DNA from: Consotaella aegiceratis
Lineage (GTDB): Bacteria; Pseudomonadota; Alphaproteobacteria; Rhizobiales; Rhizobiaceae
Reading direction: 5' to 3'
NCBI RefSeq assembly: GCF_036541425.1
Contig: NZ_JAZHFT010000017.1
Coordinates: 1-64,000, forward strand
Length of the DNA stretch: 64,000 nt
Below are positions 52,972 to 62,079 of the stretch, piece by piece. How positions within the stretch are numbered: position 1 is the first letter of the stretch; every line of letters starts with the position of its first letter. A program made the translations under genes and the position numbers. The notes under the pieces are model-generated. The model saw only the letters and a program-made list of their open reading frames with translations, ran no database searches and had not been told where the DNA came from.

Positions 52972-52989
52972 ACAACTTTCAGAAGTTGT
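52972..52989. other. Small hairpin between the enolase-family gene and dcuC-like gene
   Basis: ACAACTT-tcag-AAGTTGT is a perfect 7-bp stem with a 4-base loop, between the stop of the enolase-family gene and the G-rich ribosome binding site of the transporter gene. It may adjust expression of the transporter. Confidence 0.45.
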
Positions 52990-53006
52990 TCTCTGGGGGG
53001 GTCAAC

Positions 53007-54401
53007 ATGGGATTATTACTGTCTATTATCGTGATCGTCTGGGTCGCCTGGATGATCGCTCGAAAGGGCTATGCAACCGCGGTTCTGCTTTGTGCAGGCG
53101 TCGTCTTGCTGGGTGCCTCCGTGTTGCTGGACCTGGATCCGGGCCTCAGCGTGGAAAAGTCGACCGGGAGTCGTTTCTTCGACATCTTCCTGGTCGTCGA
53201 AAATATCATGTCCGACAATCTTGGCGGACTTGGCCTGTCGATCATGGCGATGGGCGGCTTTTCAAAGTACATGGATACTTTGTCGGCCGGACAGGCGCTC
53301 TATTCCGTGGTCGGCGGGCCACTGCGATACATCAAATCCCCCTACCTGCTGGCCTGCATGGGCTTCGTGGTCAGCCAGCTCATCGGATTTGCCATTCCCA
53401 GCGCATCCGGGCTGGCGCTGATGCTGATGGTGACCCTCTATCCGGTGATGATCCGCGCGGGCGTTTCCCGCATGACGGCGGTCGCCATCATCGGGTCGAG
53501 CCGCTTCTTCGATCTGGGGCCGGGCTCGGCCAACTGCCTGCTGGCGGCAAAGACCGCCAGCATAACCTGGGCCGAGTACTTCTTTAACTGGCAGCTGCAG
53601 ATCTACGTCCCGCTCTTGCTCGTCATGCTCGTGTCGCACTATTTCGTGCAACGGTTCTGGGAGCGCCGCGAGGGTCCCGACCCGGAAGATCTGATCCTGC
53701 GGGAGCGGTTCCGCAATGAGCAACTGGACGGTGGGCAGACGGGCGTTCCGAAGATCTACGCCCTGCTTCCGATCATTCCTCTGGCCATCCTGCTGGCGTT
53801 CAACCCGATCGTGCTCGGCCGCTTCGGCGTCGACATCAAGGTCGGCGTGCCGACGGCGATCGTCCTCAGCGTCCTGATCGCGATGCTGTTCGATCTCGCC
53901 CGGCGGCGCAATACGCTCGAAGTCCTGGGTGGGCTGAAGAACTTCTTTGAGGGCATGGGAACGCAGCTCGCCGTCGTGGTGGCGCTGATCGTCGCCGGAC
54001 AAGTCTTCGGAGAGGGGCTGATTGCGACGGGCGCCGTCAACTCGCTGATCGCCGGTGCGGAGACGGCGAACCTTGGAGCCGGCTTCATGATCGTCGTCAT
54101 GGGCCTCATCATCGGCATCGTCGCCTTCCTGATGGGATCCGGAAACGCGCCGTTCTTCTCCTTCGCCGCGCTGATCCCGGAGATCGCGGCCAGGCTGGGC
54201 ATCCCCGCGGCGGCCATGCTGCTGCCTCTGCAGATCATGACGGGCATCGGACGCACGCTTTCGCCGGTGACCGGCGCGATCGTGGCCGTGGCCGGCATCG
54301 CGGGGGTGTCACCCTTCCAGATCGTGAAGCGCAACGCGATCCAGCTGATCCTGTGCACGCTGGTGACCTTTGTCCTCACGTTCGTGCTGGTGTTGCCCTG
54401 A
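53007..54401 (+). CDS. DcuC-like C4-dicarboxylate transporter
   Basis: The 464-residue protein has some 12 hydrophobic segments with MGGFSKYMDTLSAGQALYSV, FFDLGPGSANCLLAAKTASI and MGSGNAPFFSFAALIPEIAA, the pattern of DcuC anaerobic C4-dicarboxylate carriers. In this cluster it probably imports the carboxylic acid substrate. The ATG at 53007 (MGLLLSIIVIV) has GGGGGG upstream; a TTG seven codons earlier lies in the hairpin. A strong terminator follows at 54421. Confidence 0.87.
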   Translation: MGLLLSIIVIVWVAWMIARKGYATAVLLCAGVVLLGASVLLDLDPGLSVEKSTGSRFFDIFLVVENIMSDNLGGLGLSIMAMGGFSKYMDTLSAGQALYSVVGGPLRYIKSPYLLACMGFVVSQLIGFAIPSASGLALMLMVTLYPVMIRAGVSRMTAVAIIGSSRFFDLGPGSANCLLAAKTASITWAEYFFNWQLQIYVPLLLVMLVSHYFVQRFWERREGPDPEDLILRERFRNEQLDGGQTGVPKIYALLPIIPLAILLAFNPIVLGRFGVDIKVGVPTAIVLSVLIAMLFDLARRRNTLEVLGGLKNFFEGMGTQLAVVVALIVAGQVFGEGLIATGAVNSLIAGAETANLGAGFMIVVMGLIIGIVAFLMGSGNAPFFSFAALIPEIAARLGIPAAAMLLPLQIMTGIGRTLSPVTGAIVAVAGIAGVSPFQIVKRNAIQLILCTLVTFVLTFVLVLP

Positions 54402-54420
54402 GGGTCGCAGGGCATCCCTT

Positions 54421-54448
54421 CGGAAGGCGGCTGCGACGCCGCCTTCCG
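54421..54448 (+). terminator. Terminator after the dcuC-like gene
   Basis: CGGAAGGCGGC (54421-54431) pairs perfectly over 11 bases with GCCGCCTTCCG (54438-54448), with a 6-base loop, 20 bases after the stop codon. The following sequence is GAACAACCTCTTTCG, so the T-run is poor, but stem strength and position make termination likely. Confidence 0.6.
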
Positions 54449-54596
54449 GAACAACCTCTTTCGCGGGGGAACATGGCGTTTCCCGAGAGCTATCGATCGG
54501 CTCGTCGTGATTTCCGCCGCTCGGAACAGAGCGGCATAGCCACGGGATCCAAGAAGGACCGGCTCGCTGCTGGCAAGCCAATCCGGAAGGTTTGAG

Positions 54597-55931
54597 ATGG
54601 ACCAATCCCTTCAAGACGATCTCGCGCGCTTCGTTTGCGAATGCGACATGGACCGTATTCCGCAGCGCCTGGTCACCGATATCAAGTACCGCGTGATCGA
54701 CTGGCTGGGGTGCGCGGCGGCCGGACGCGATTATGACGCGTGCGGCATCGCACGCAACGTGTTCGGTCAAACCGGTGGTCGGCCGGAGGCCACCATGATC
54801 GGGGCCGAGGGACTCTATCCGGCCGCCAGCGCCGCCATGGTCAACGGCATCGTCGGCCATGTCTCGGAACTGGACGATGGCCACCGGCAAGCGATCGGCC
54901 ATCCCGGCTCCGTGACGCTGCCGGTCGCCCTGGCGCTGGGAGAAGCGCGACAGGCGACCGGTGCCGATTTTCTGAAGTCGCTGATCCTCGGATACGACGT
55001 CTTCATCCGGCTGGGCCGGGCGGTCAATCCATCCCATTACGCCTACTGGCATACGACCAGCACCTGCGGCACCTTCGCCGCTGCCGCGACGGCCGCTTCC
55101 CTGATGAGGCTCACTGCGGCGCAAACGAGCAATGCCCTGGGCATCGCCGCAACACTCACCGGCGGCCTGGTGGCGTCGTTCGGCACGCATGCCAAGGCCC
55201 TGAATGTCGGTCATGCCTGCCAGAACGGGATCCATGCCGCGATGCTGGCTCAAAAGGGCTTCACGGGGTCGCCCCAGGCGATCGCCGGCGACAAGGGATT
55301 TCTCAAAGCGACGAGCCGCGAGGAAGCCTTCGATATCCAGGCGCCGAGCGAAGCGACGCTGCTGTCCGACACCGCATTCTATAAGGTCTATGCCTCGTGT
55401 GGGCATACCAATTCGCCTCTGGACGCGCTGTTCTCGCTATTGCGGAAGCATTCGCCGAAGGCCGATCAGATCAAGGACGTCCGGGTCGAGACCTATCACG
55501 TCGCGGTATCTCTGACGGCCGCGCTCAAATCGGCAAGCGAGACAGAAGCCAAGTTCTCGCTGCCGTATTGTATCGCCGTGGCCATCAAGTTCGGCCGCGT
55601 GTCCCTGGCGGAATTCAGGCCCGAGATCCTGCGCAGCTCCGAAGTCCTCTCACTGGCCAGGAAGGTGAGCGTCGTCGAAAGCGACGAAGCGACCGCTCGC
55701 TTTCCCAGGCGACAGGCGCAGGTCACGGTGGAGATGGCGGATGGCCAGGTCTATAGCGAGCAGGTGATGGATTCGACCGACGTCGCCGATTACGCGGCGC
55801 TGGATCGAAAGTTCCTCGATCAGGTCACGGCGGTCGATGGCGAGGCGTCGAACACCGTGCTCGATTTCATTCGCGGCATGGATTCCAGCGCGACCATTGC
55901 TCCGCTGACGCAATACTTGCAGAACCTATGA
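54597..55931 (+). CDS. MmgE/PrpD family protein
   Basis: The 444-residue protein has the all-helical N-terminal domain with RVIDWLGCAAAGRDYDACGI, VNGIVGHVSELDDGHRQAIG (His and Asp near the active site), SHYAYWHTTSTCGTFAAAAT and TLTGGLVASFGTHAKALNVG, then the C-terminal domain from YKVYASCGHTNSPLDALFSL. The family includes 2-methylcitrate dehydratase, cis-aconitate decarboxylase and iminodisuccinate epimerase. The fumarase-type lyase and C4-dicarboxylate carrier nearby suit an epimerase or dehydratase on a substituted succinate. GGAAGG precedes the ATG. Confidence 0.86.
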   Translation: MDQSLQDDLARFVCECDMDRIPQRLVTDIKYRVIDWLGCAAAGRDYDACGIARNVFGQTGGRPEATMIGAEGLYPAASAAMVNGIVGHVSELDDGHRQAIGHPGSVTLPVALALGEARQATGADFLKSLILGYDVFIRLGRAVNPSHYAYWHTTSTCGTFAAAATAASLMRLTAAQTSNALGIAATLTGGLVASFGTHAKALNVGHACQNGIHAAMLAQKGFTGSPQAIAGDKGFLKATSREEAFDIQAPSEATLLSDTAFYKVYASCGHTNSPLDALFSLLRKHSPKADQIKDVRVETYHVAVSLTAALKSASETEAKFSLPYCIAVAIKFGRVSLAEFRPEILRSSEVLSLARKVSVVESDEATARFPRRQAQVTVEMADGQVYSEQVMDSTDVADYAALDRKFLDQVTAVDGEASNTVLDFIRGMDSSATIAPLTQYLQNL

Positions 55932-56318
55932 TGCGCGTCTCTCCAATGCGGATTTCGCCGAGGGTTCGATGGCAGCATCCTGCGTCCTCAAGACAGGGCG
56001 CCAGCGCAATCTTCGGACAGAACCGGCCACCCGCCGTTGCATTCGGCTCGGTCTCGACGGCGAAGGCCGCGATGGGCTCGCGGGTCCACCGAGCTTTCGC
56101 TCATCGGCAGAGACGTCCCGCGGGGCGGAGGATCGGGACAATGGCCGGCCAGCACCTTTGGCCGCGCGGCCTCGGCGGCGATCCCAGCGCGTGTCATCGG
56201 CGCAACGCATGCGGCAGGCTCTTGGGTGATGACACCCGTCCGATCCGCCATTCTCACACCGACGTGGAAAATACGACTATATTGGCGTTCCCGACAGAGT
56301 CGCTGAAAGATATTTCGT
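55932..56318. other. Intergenic region before the GntR gene
   Basis: These 387 bases contain no supported gene. The last 100 bases become AT-rich and should hold the promoter of the regulator gene. Short frames on both strands show no recognisable motif. Confidence 0.4.
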
Positions 56319-57029
56319 ATGTCGCAATTCCCGTCCCCTGCCGTGAATCCAGTTCGACTTTCGATGAGGACGAAAGCCGAAACAATTTATTCTGACGTGA
56401 AAAGTAGAATTCTGTCCGGGGAATTGAAAGCCGATACGCGTTTAAAAATTCGCGAGTTGGCTGTGTTATATGGGAGCAGCGATATTCCTGTGCGCGAAGC
56501 TCTGAAAGAGTTGGCGGCGGAAGATCTGATCGAAATGAGCCCGCATAAAGGCTCGATCGTCAAGAAACTGTCGCTCAAGGAAATGCAGGATATGCTGGAG
56601 GTCCGAGAAGTCTTAGAGCCTCTGGCTGCAAAATTGGCGGCGGAACGCGCAACGCCGGACTTGGTGGCCGCGCTGCGGGCCGCGCGCGAAAAATGCACCC
56701 GGTTCGCGCAAGCCAACAATTACATCGATTATTCGGACGCCAACCGGGAATTTCACAGCATTATTGTCAATTCCTGCGGTAATGAATATATCATCAAGCT
56801 CATCAATGAACTGCATCGGATACAGTTGTATACGAAAAGCGTCTTCAAGATGTTTCCAGATATAATGATCAATTCGGTTCAAGAACATGATGAAATCATA
56901 GCGCTCATCGAAAAGAAGGACGGCCATGGAGTCTATGATCTCATTCTCAGTCACAAAAAGAGAGCCTACGATAAATTGCGTTCTCATTTCGCTAAGATGC
57001 AGGCGGATCTGGATCAGGACGACCGTTAG
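56319..57029 (+). CDS. GntR family transcriptional regulator (FCD domain)
   Basis: The 236-residue protein has a winged helix at about residues 15-85 (YSDVKSRILSGELKADTRLK, SDIPVREALKELAAEDLIEM) and an FCD effector domain (MLEVREVLEPLAAKLAAERA, DANREFHSIIVNSCGNEYII, VQEHDEIIALIEKKDGHGVY). Such proteins usually bind a metal ion and a carboxylate. It is likely to control the surrounding catabolic genes, perhaps through the palindrome at 51681. Codon use is visibly more AT-rich than that of its neighbours, which suggests a different origin. Confidence 0.87.
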   Translation: MSQFPSPAVNPVRLSMRTKAETIYSDVKSRILSGELKADTRLKIRELAVLYGSSDIPVREALKELAAEDLIEMSPHKGSIVKKLSLKEMQDMLEVREVLEPLAAKLAAERATPDLVAALRAAREKCTRFAQANNYIDYSDANREFHSIIVNSCGNEYIIKLINELHRIQLYTKSVFKMFPDIMINSVQEHDEIIALIEKKDGHGVYDLILSHKKRAYDKLRSHFAKMQADLDQDDR

Positions 57030-57174
57030 GCGGCAAAACGCTCGACCGGCCAGTCCCTTACGGCCGACCTAGCGACGATGCCCGTCGCAACCGCTCGCAA
57101 GGGGCGTCTTCGGCCAGGCGGGACGCAGAACCGCCTCCGCAAATCAGCTCGATGCCCCGTCAGGGAGAACCGGC

Positions 57175-58056
57175 ATGGCCTTCAGCGGCGTATTTCCATA
57201 CCTCGTCTCACCGATCGGCCCGTCCGGCGAGGTGATGAAAGAGGTCTTGCATGACCTGGTCGAGCATCTGATCGGCGCGGGGGTTCATGGCCTGACGCCG
57301 CTCGGAAGCACCGGCGAGTTCGCCTATCTCGACTGGGCACAGAAACGCGAGGTGGTCGAGACCGTCGTTGCCGCCACCAAGGGGCGGGTGCCGGTGATCG
57401 CCGGTGTCGCGGCCACCGCGACCCATGACGCCGTGGCGCAGACGGACCATATGGTCGAGGCAGGCGCCGACGGTATTCTGGCTGTCCTGGAGAGCTACTT
57501 CCCGATCGGGGAAGAGGGTGTGGAAGCCTACTTCACCGCGATCGCGAGGGCTGCAAAAGGGCGGCCGGTGGTCATCTACACCAATCCGCAGTTTCAGCGC
57601 TCCGACTTGTCGCTGGCGGTCATCGAGCGGCTGAGCCATGTCGAGAACATCCGCTACATCAAGGACGCATCCACCAACACCGGCCGACTCCTTTCGATCA
57701 TCGAACGCACGCGCGGTCGAATGGATGTCTTCGCGGCGTCGGCGCACATTCCGGTCTGCGTGATGATGATCGGGGGCGTGGGGTGGATGGCGGGACCGGC
57801 CTGCCTGATCCCCAAACAGAGCATCGCCCTTTACGACGCGGCCAGACGCGCGGACTGGTCCCGCGCCATGGAGTTGCAACGTCCGCTGTGGCGGGTGAAC
57901 GAGATCTTCGCGAAGTACTCGCTTGCGGCCTGCGTCAAGACCGCGCTCGAACTGCAGGGATTTCCGGTCGGTCCGCCGCTGCTGCCGCAACAGCCGCTGA
58001 CCGAGGCGGCCCGTGCCGAGATCGCCACCGTTCTCCGCGACGTGGGCGCCCTATGA
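57175..58056 (+). CDS. DapA-like (dihydrodipicolinate synthase family) lyase
   Basis: The 293-residue TIM-barrel enzyme forms a Schiff base through Lys163 (RYIKDASTNTG). The carboxylate-binding GSTGE motif is at 44-48 and the catalytic Tyr135 in VIYTNP. Because the locus is catabolic, it is probably an aldolase or decarboxylating dehydratase for a 2-oxo acid and not the lysine pathway enzyme. GGGAGAA precedes the ATG. The D-2-hydroxyacid dehydrogenase gene follows. Confidence 0.87.
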   Translation: MAFSGVFPYLVSPIGPSGEVMKEVLHDLVEHLIGAGVHGLTPLGSTGEFAYLDWAQKREVVETVVAATKGRVPVIAGVAATATHDAVAQTDHMVEAGADGILAVLESYFPIGEEGVEAYFTAIARAAKGRPVVIYTNPQFQRSDLSLAVIERLSHVENIRYIKDASTNTGRLLSIIERTRGRMDVFAASAHIPVCVMMIGGVGWMAGPACLIPKQSIALYDAARRADWSRAMELQRPLWRVNEIFAKYSLAACVKTALELQGFPVGPPLLPQQPLTEAARAEIATVLRDVGAL

Positions 58057-58284
58057 CTGTCTGAAACCCGAGGTTCTTCGCCAGTCCGTGGCCCGCACGG
58101 TCCGCGGATCTTGGTGACGACGGCGGCCCCACCTCCTGGCGGCGCACGGGGTGCCGACATCCTGTGTCGAAAGGCGGCGCGAAGACGAAGCCGCCAGCCT
58201 CATCAATCTCACGACGTGAACGACGGAGCGTGGCGGATCGAGAAGCCATGGCATTCCGGCCCAACCCAAGAACGGAATCATGAC

Positions 58285-59253
58285 ATGCACAAGGTGGTGA
58301 TGATCACGCGTCTGCCGGAGGTGGCGGAGATCTTTCGCAGCGTCGCTCCATCAGGATTCGAAACCGACTGCCTGCTGACTTCGGCCTCCGAGGAGGAGAA
58401 GATCGCGGCGCTCCATGATGCAGAATTCGTGGTCCTGCATCCTGGAGAAATCTCCAATGCCGTTCTGAGCCAATGCCGGGCGCTGCGGCTGCTGCAGCTC
58501 TTTTCGGCGGGTTTCGACAAGATCGACCTGAAATTGGCGTCGGAGCTCGGCGCCGTCGTCGCCACCAACGGCGGCACCAATGCCTGGGCTGTGGCCGAGC
58601 ACACCGTTGCCATGCTGCTGGCGCTCTATCGCCGTCTGAACGAATGCGACGCGTCGGTCCGCGCGGGTACATGGCGCAGTCCGATCAGCAGCTTCAGCAC
58701 TTATGAGGTCGCCGGCAAGACCGTCGGTATCGTGGGAGCGGGCAATATCGGCCGGAAGGTCGCTCGCCGCCTGAAGGCCTTCGAGACCGATATCGTCTAT
58801 TTCGATCCGATCGAGAATTCCGAGATGGAAAACGACCTCCAGGCTCGGCGCATGACGTTGAAGGAGCTGTTGCAGGCGGCCGACATCGTCAGCCTGCATC
58901 TTCCGCTGACCAAAGAGAGCCTCGGCCTCATCGGCCGTGAGGAACTGGGGTTGATGAAGCCCAACGCGGTCCTCATCAATCCCAGCCGCGGCGAGATCGT
59001 CGATGAAGATGTCCTTGCGGAGGCTCTCCGCGAAACCCGGATCGCCGGTGCCGGCCTGGACGTCTTTCATCAGGAGCCCGTCGCGGTGGACAATCCTCTG
59101 CTGCAGCTCAAGAACGTCGTCCTGTCGCCGCACTCGGCAGGTCATTCCTACGAGGGCTGGTTCCGGCGCAGCCACTTCGCCTGGGACAACATCCATCGCG
59201 TGCTGTCCGGCGAAAGACCGGTGTCGGCGATCGGCAGGTCGAGCGGCCAATAA
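58285..59253 (+). CDS. D-2-hydroxyacid dehydrogenase family protein
   Basis: The 322-residue protein has the NAD loop VGIVGAGNIGRKVARRL, the substrate-binding Arg in LINPSRGEIVDEDVLAEAL, the Glu in HQEPVAV and the catalytic His in LSPHSAGHSYEGW. It would reduce or oxidise a 2-oxo/2-hydroxy acid, perhaps the product of the DapA-like enzyme. The start at 58285 (MHKVVMITRLPEV) fits the family; the frame runs upstream to 58111 without homology. It is the last gene of the catabolic module. Confidence 0.86.
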   Translation: MHKVVMITRLPEVAEIFRSVAPSGFETDCLLTSASEEEKIAALHDAEFVVLHPGEISNAVLSQCRALRLLQLFSAGFDKIDLKLASELGAVVATNGGTNAWAVAEHTVAMLLALYRRLNECDASVRAGTWRSPISSFSTYEVAGKTVGIVGAGNIGRKVARRLKAFETDIVYFDPIENSEMENDLQARRMTLKELLQAADIVSLHLPLTKESLGLIGREELGLMKPNAVLINPSRGEIVDEDVLAEALRETRIAGAGLDVFHQEPVAVDNPLLQLKNVVLSPHSAGHSYEGWFRRSHFAWDNIHRVLSGERPVSAIGRSSGQ

Positions 59254-59311
59254 TCACCGGTCGTTCGACCATCTCCGCGCGGGAAGACCCTGCGTCGCGT
59301 CTTGTCCCCTT

Positions 59312-60241
59312 TCAGGATCGGAGCCGAATCTGGCGCGTGCCTCGCCGGGCGTTCGTCCGGCGATTGTCGCGCGTCGCATTGTAGAGCGATGCGCCGAGGA
59401 TCAGCAGTGCGCCGACCCAGAACAGTTCGCCCGGCGCATAGGCGAAGACCAGCCATCCAAGCAGGATGTTGAGCGGCAGCTTGAGGTCGTCGAAAGGCTG
59501 CAGATAGGTCGCATCCGCTAGGGCGTAGGCTCGGGAGACGGCATATTGCGACAGCCCGGCGACGAGGCCGAGGCCCAAAAGCGCGATCAGGCTGCCGGGA
59601 TCCGGAACGACGAACCCGTCGAGCCCGAACCATACGGCGTTGATCGGGCTCAGCAGCAGGAGCAGATACACCGTGATGGTCTCGGGCTTCTCGTCGAGCG
59701 TGAGACGCTTGGTCATCAGCGCGACGGCGGCCCAGAGGATTGCGGCGGCGACCGGCAGCAATGCGCTTGGGGAGAAGCCCGCCGACCAGGGTTCGAGGAT
59801 CAGAACCGCGCCGCAGAAACCGACCAGCACCGTCAAAAGACGCGCCCCGGTGATCCTCTCGCCGAGAAAGAGCCCCGCCCCGGCGACCACGAAAAACGGC
59901 GCCGTCATCACCAGGGCGATCACCTGGGCGATCGGCATTGCGGCGAGGGCGGCGACGAAGGCCTGAACGCCGGCCGCCGACAGAATGGCCCGCACTATAT
60001 GCAGCCCGAGATGCCGGGTGGCGAGCGCCGCCCGCCCTTCGCGCCACAGCCAGGGCACCGCGAAGACGAGGGCGAAAAAGTATTGGTAAAAGGCGACGGC
60101 GGTGGACGGCACGCCTGCCACCTGCGTCATCCATTGCGTGAAGACGTTGACCATGGCGTAGGAGACGCCGGCCAGCACCATGAACGCCGCGCCGCGTAGC
60201 GCGGGAGACTCATGCCGTGACAACGAGGCAATTCGGTCCAT
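59312..60241 (-). CDS. ribN: Riboflavin transporter RibN (EamA/DMT family)
   Basis: This 309-residue protein has ten hydrophobic segments in two EamA repeats (MVLAGVSYAMVNVFTQWMTQ in the first, AAAILWAAVALMTKRLTLDE in the second). On its own it would be a generic drug/metabolite transporter. An FMN riboswitch directly upstream identifies it as RibN, the riboflavin importer known from rhizobia and related bacteria. The ATG at 60241 (MDRIASLSRHE) has AAAGGA 6 bases upstream; the frame continues upstream into the riboswitch without meaning. It probably lets the cell take up flavin in place of synthesising it. Confidence 0.9.
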   Translation of the reverse strand: MDRIASLSRHESPALRGAAFMVLAGVSYAMVNVFTQWMTQVAGVPSTAVAFYQYFFALVFAVPWLWREGRAALATRHLGLHIVRAILSAAGVQAFVAALAAMPIAQVIALVMTAPFFVVAGAGLFLGERITGARLLTVLVGFCGAVLILEPWSAGFSPSALLPVAAAILWAAVALMTKRLTLDEKPETITVYLLLLLSPINAVWFGLDGFVVPDPGSLIALLGLGLVAGLSQYAVSRAYALADATYLQPFDDLKLPLNILLGWLVFAYAPGELFWVGALLILGASLYNATRDNRRTNARRGTRQIRLRS

Positions 60242-60306
60242 CTTCGATCCTTTCGTCACAGACCCAAATGCCTCAGGGTGGACGCGGGATCGAACAGACG
60301 AACCGG

Positions 60307-60327
60307 CGCGCACACGCAGTGTGCGCG
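60307..60327 (-). promoter_or_regulatory. Expression-platform hairpin of the FMN riboswitch
   Basis: CGCGCACAC and GTGTGCGCG form a perfect 9-bp stem with a 3-base loop, between the aptamer and the ribN ATG (about 65 bases upstream of it). On the minus strand no T-run follows, so control may be by Rho-dependent termination or at translation and not by a simple intrinsic terminator. Confidence 0.55.
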
Positions 60328-60349
60328 GCCCGACGGGCTGCTTTCCCTC

Positions 60350-60490
<141 letters not shown>

Positions 60491-60513
60491 TGCGCCGGCT
60501 CTAGACCGGCGCA
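60491..60513. repeat. Perfect inverted repeat abutting the riboswitch
   Basis: TGCGCCGG-ctctaga-CCGGCGCA has an 8-bp stem and a 7-base loop and ends exactly where the aptamer P1 helix begins. It could be an operator in the ribN promoter, an extra 5' hairpin of the leader RNA, or a terminator for antisense transcription. Confidence 0.45.
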
Positions 60514-60702
60514 TGGTGTTTAGGCATGAAACATGCCGACGATCAAGCGGATGAATTGGCGCGGTTCGCTCGAAGCGCGACGGCGGGCGACATGGCCCGG
60601 CCCACCGAGGTCCCGAAATTTACCCGTCATGAGCTCGATATCGCCCATCGTAGCAAGCCGAAAGCGATCCGGCGCGCTGGCCGCCAGGCTTCCCGTCCAG
60701 GC

Positions 60703-60834
60703 TCAGGGGGTCGGAAACTCGGATTCCACCGGCGTCGGTTCGCTGCGGACGACGCGCAGCTCGTACCAGAGGGCGTTGAGAATGCCGAAGGCCGCGGCAA
60801 GACCGAGGCCGAGGATCCAGGCGAAATACCACAT
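60703..60834 (-). CDS. cydX: Cytochrome bd oxidase small subunit CydX
   Basis: The 43-residue protein begins MWYFAWILGLGLAAAFGILN and then NALWYELR, the conserved form of CydX/YbgT with one membrane helix. It stabilises the heme environment of cytochrome bd. It lies 72 bases downstream of cydB on the same strand. An in-frame ATG three codons upstream is an alternative start. Confidence 0.88.
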   Translation of the reverse strand: MWYFAWILGLGLAAAFGILNALWYELRVVRSEPTPVESEFPTP

Positions 60835-60906
60835 AGGCGTCATCCCAAAGGACGGAAACGTTCGAAAGGTCGGCACCGTGCCGCCGAGCGGCACAGCGAC
60901 GGCGGG

Positions 60907-62061
60907 TCAGTAGGCGGCGGTGCCGGAGGAATCGATGTCCTCTTCTGTCACCTTGCCCCACAGCACCCGGTAGACCCAGGCGGTGTAGAGCAGCACGATC
61001 GGCAGGAAGATCGCCGTGGCGAACAGCATCGTGCGCAGGGTCGATTCGCTGGACGACGCGTCGAAGACGGTCAGCGAATGGCCGGGGTGGGTGCTCGACG
61101 GCAGGATGATCGGAAACATCGAGACACCGACCGTCGCGATGATGCCGGCGATGCCGACAGCCGAGGCGAGAAAAGTCGAGCCTTCGCGCCGTGCCTTGAA
61201 GCCGAGGGCGGCCAGCAGCGGCCCGGCGATGCCCAGGAGCGGCACGATCAGCAGCCACGGATGGCTGCCGTAGTTGGCGAGCCAGGCCCGCGGCGCGGTC
61301 GCGACCTCCTTGTAGAGGGGGTTGGACGGACCGTCGGCGGCCATCGTGCCCACCACCTCGTAGCCGCCGAACCAGCCGAACGCGATCATGATGCCGCAAA
61401 GAACGAAAAGGACGGCAGTGACGAGCGCCAACCGGAAGCCGAACGAGGCTGCGCGATCCGCCACCGGGCCCTCGGCCTTGACGGTCAGCCAGGCCGCGCC
61501 GTGGGTCGCCAGCATGGCGAGAGACAGGAGACCGCAGACCAGCGCCAGGGGATTGAGGAGCCCGAACAGGCTGCCTTCGTAGATCGGCCTGAGATCGTCG
61601 GTGAAGTGGAAGGGCACGCCCTGCAGCGTGTTGCCCACGGCGACGCCGAAGATCAGCGCCGGCACCGCGCCGCCGATGAACAGCGCCCAGTCCCAGTTCC
61701 GCCGCCAGCGCGCTTCCGGCTGCTTGGAGCGGTACTTGAAGCCGACCGGACGCAGGATCAGCGCCGCCAGGATCAGGAACATCGCCAGGTAGAAGCCGGA
61801 AAAGGACAGTGCATAGAGCGCCGGCCAGGCGGCGAAGATGGCGCCGCCGCCGAGGATGAACCAGACTTGGTTGCCTTCCCAGACCGGCCCCACGGTGTTG
61901 ATCACCACTCGCCGCTCGGCATCGGTCTTGGCCGCGAAGGGCAACAGCGTCGCCGCCCCCAAGTCGAAGCCGTCCATGACCGCGAAACCGATGAGCAGCA
62001 CGCCGAGCAGCACCCACCAGATCAGGCGCAAGGCGCCGTAGTCGAAGAGGAAATCGAACAT
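60907..62061 (-). CDS. cydB: Cytochrome bd ubiquinol oxidase subunit II
   Basis: This 384-residue membrane protein has the CydB start LRLIWWVLLGVLLIGFAVMD, followed by GPVWEGNQVWFILGGGAIFA and RPVGFKYRSKQ, with eight or nine membrane helices. It pairs with CydA in the high-affinity quinol oxidase used at low oxygen. It follows cydA by 18 bases. In this organism it offers a respiratory outlet independent of cytochrome c. Confidence 0.94.
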   Translation of the reverse strand: MFDFLFDYGALRLIWWVLLGVLLIGFAVMDGFDLGAATLLPFAAKTDAERRVVINTVGPVWEGNQVWFILGGGAIFAAWPALYALSFSGFYLAMFLILAALILRPVGFKYRSKQPEARWRRNWDWALFIGGAVPALIFGVAVGNTLQGVPFHFTDDLRPIYEGSLFGLLNPLALVCGLLSLAMLATHGAAWLTVKAEGPVADRAASFGFRLALVTAVLFVLCGIMIAFGWFGGYEVVGTMAADGPSNPLYKEVATAPRAWLANYGSHPWLLIVPLLGIAGPLLAALGFKARREGSTFLASAVGIAGIIATVGVSMFPIILPSSTHPGHSLTVFDASSSESTLRTMLFATAIFLPIVLLYTAWVYRVLWGKVTEEDIDSSGTAAY

Positions 62062-62079
62062 CGATCGGTCCTTTGCCAG

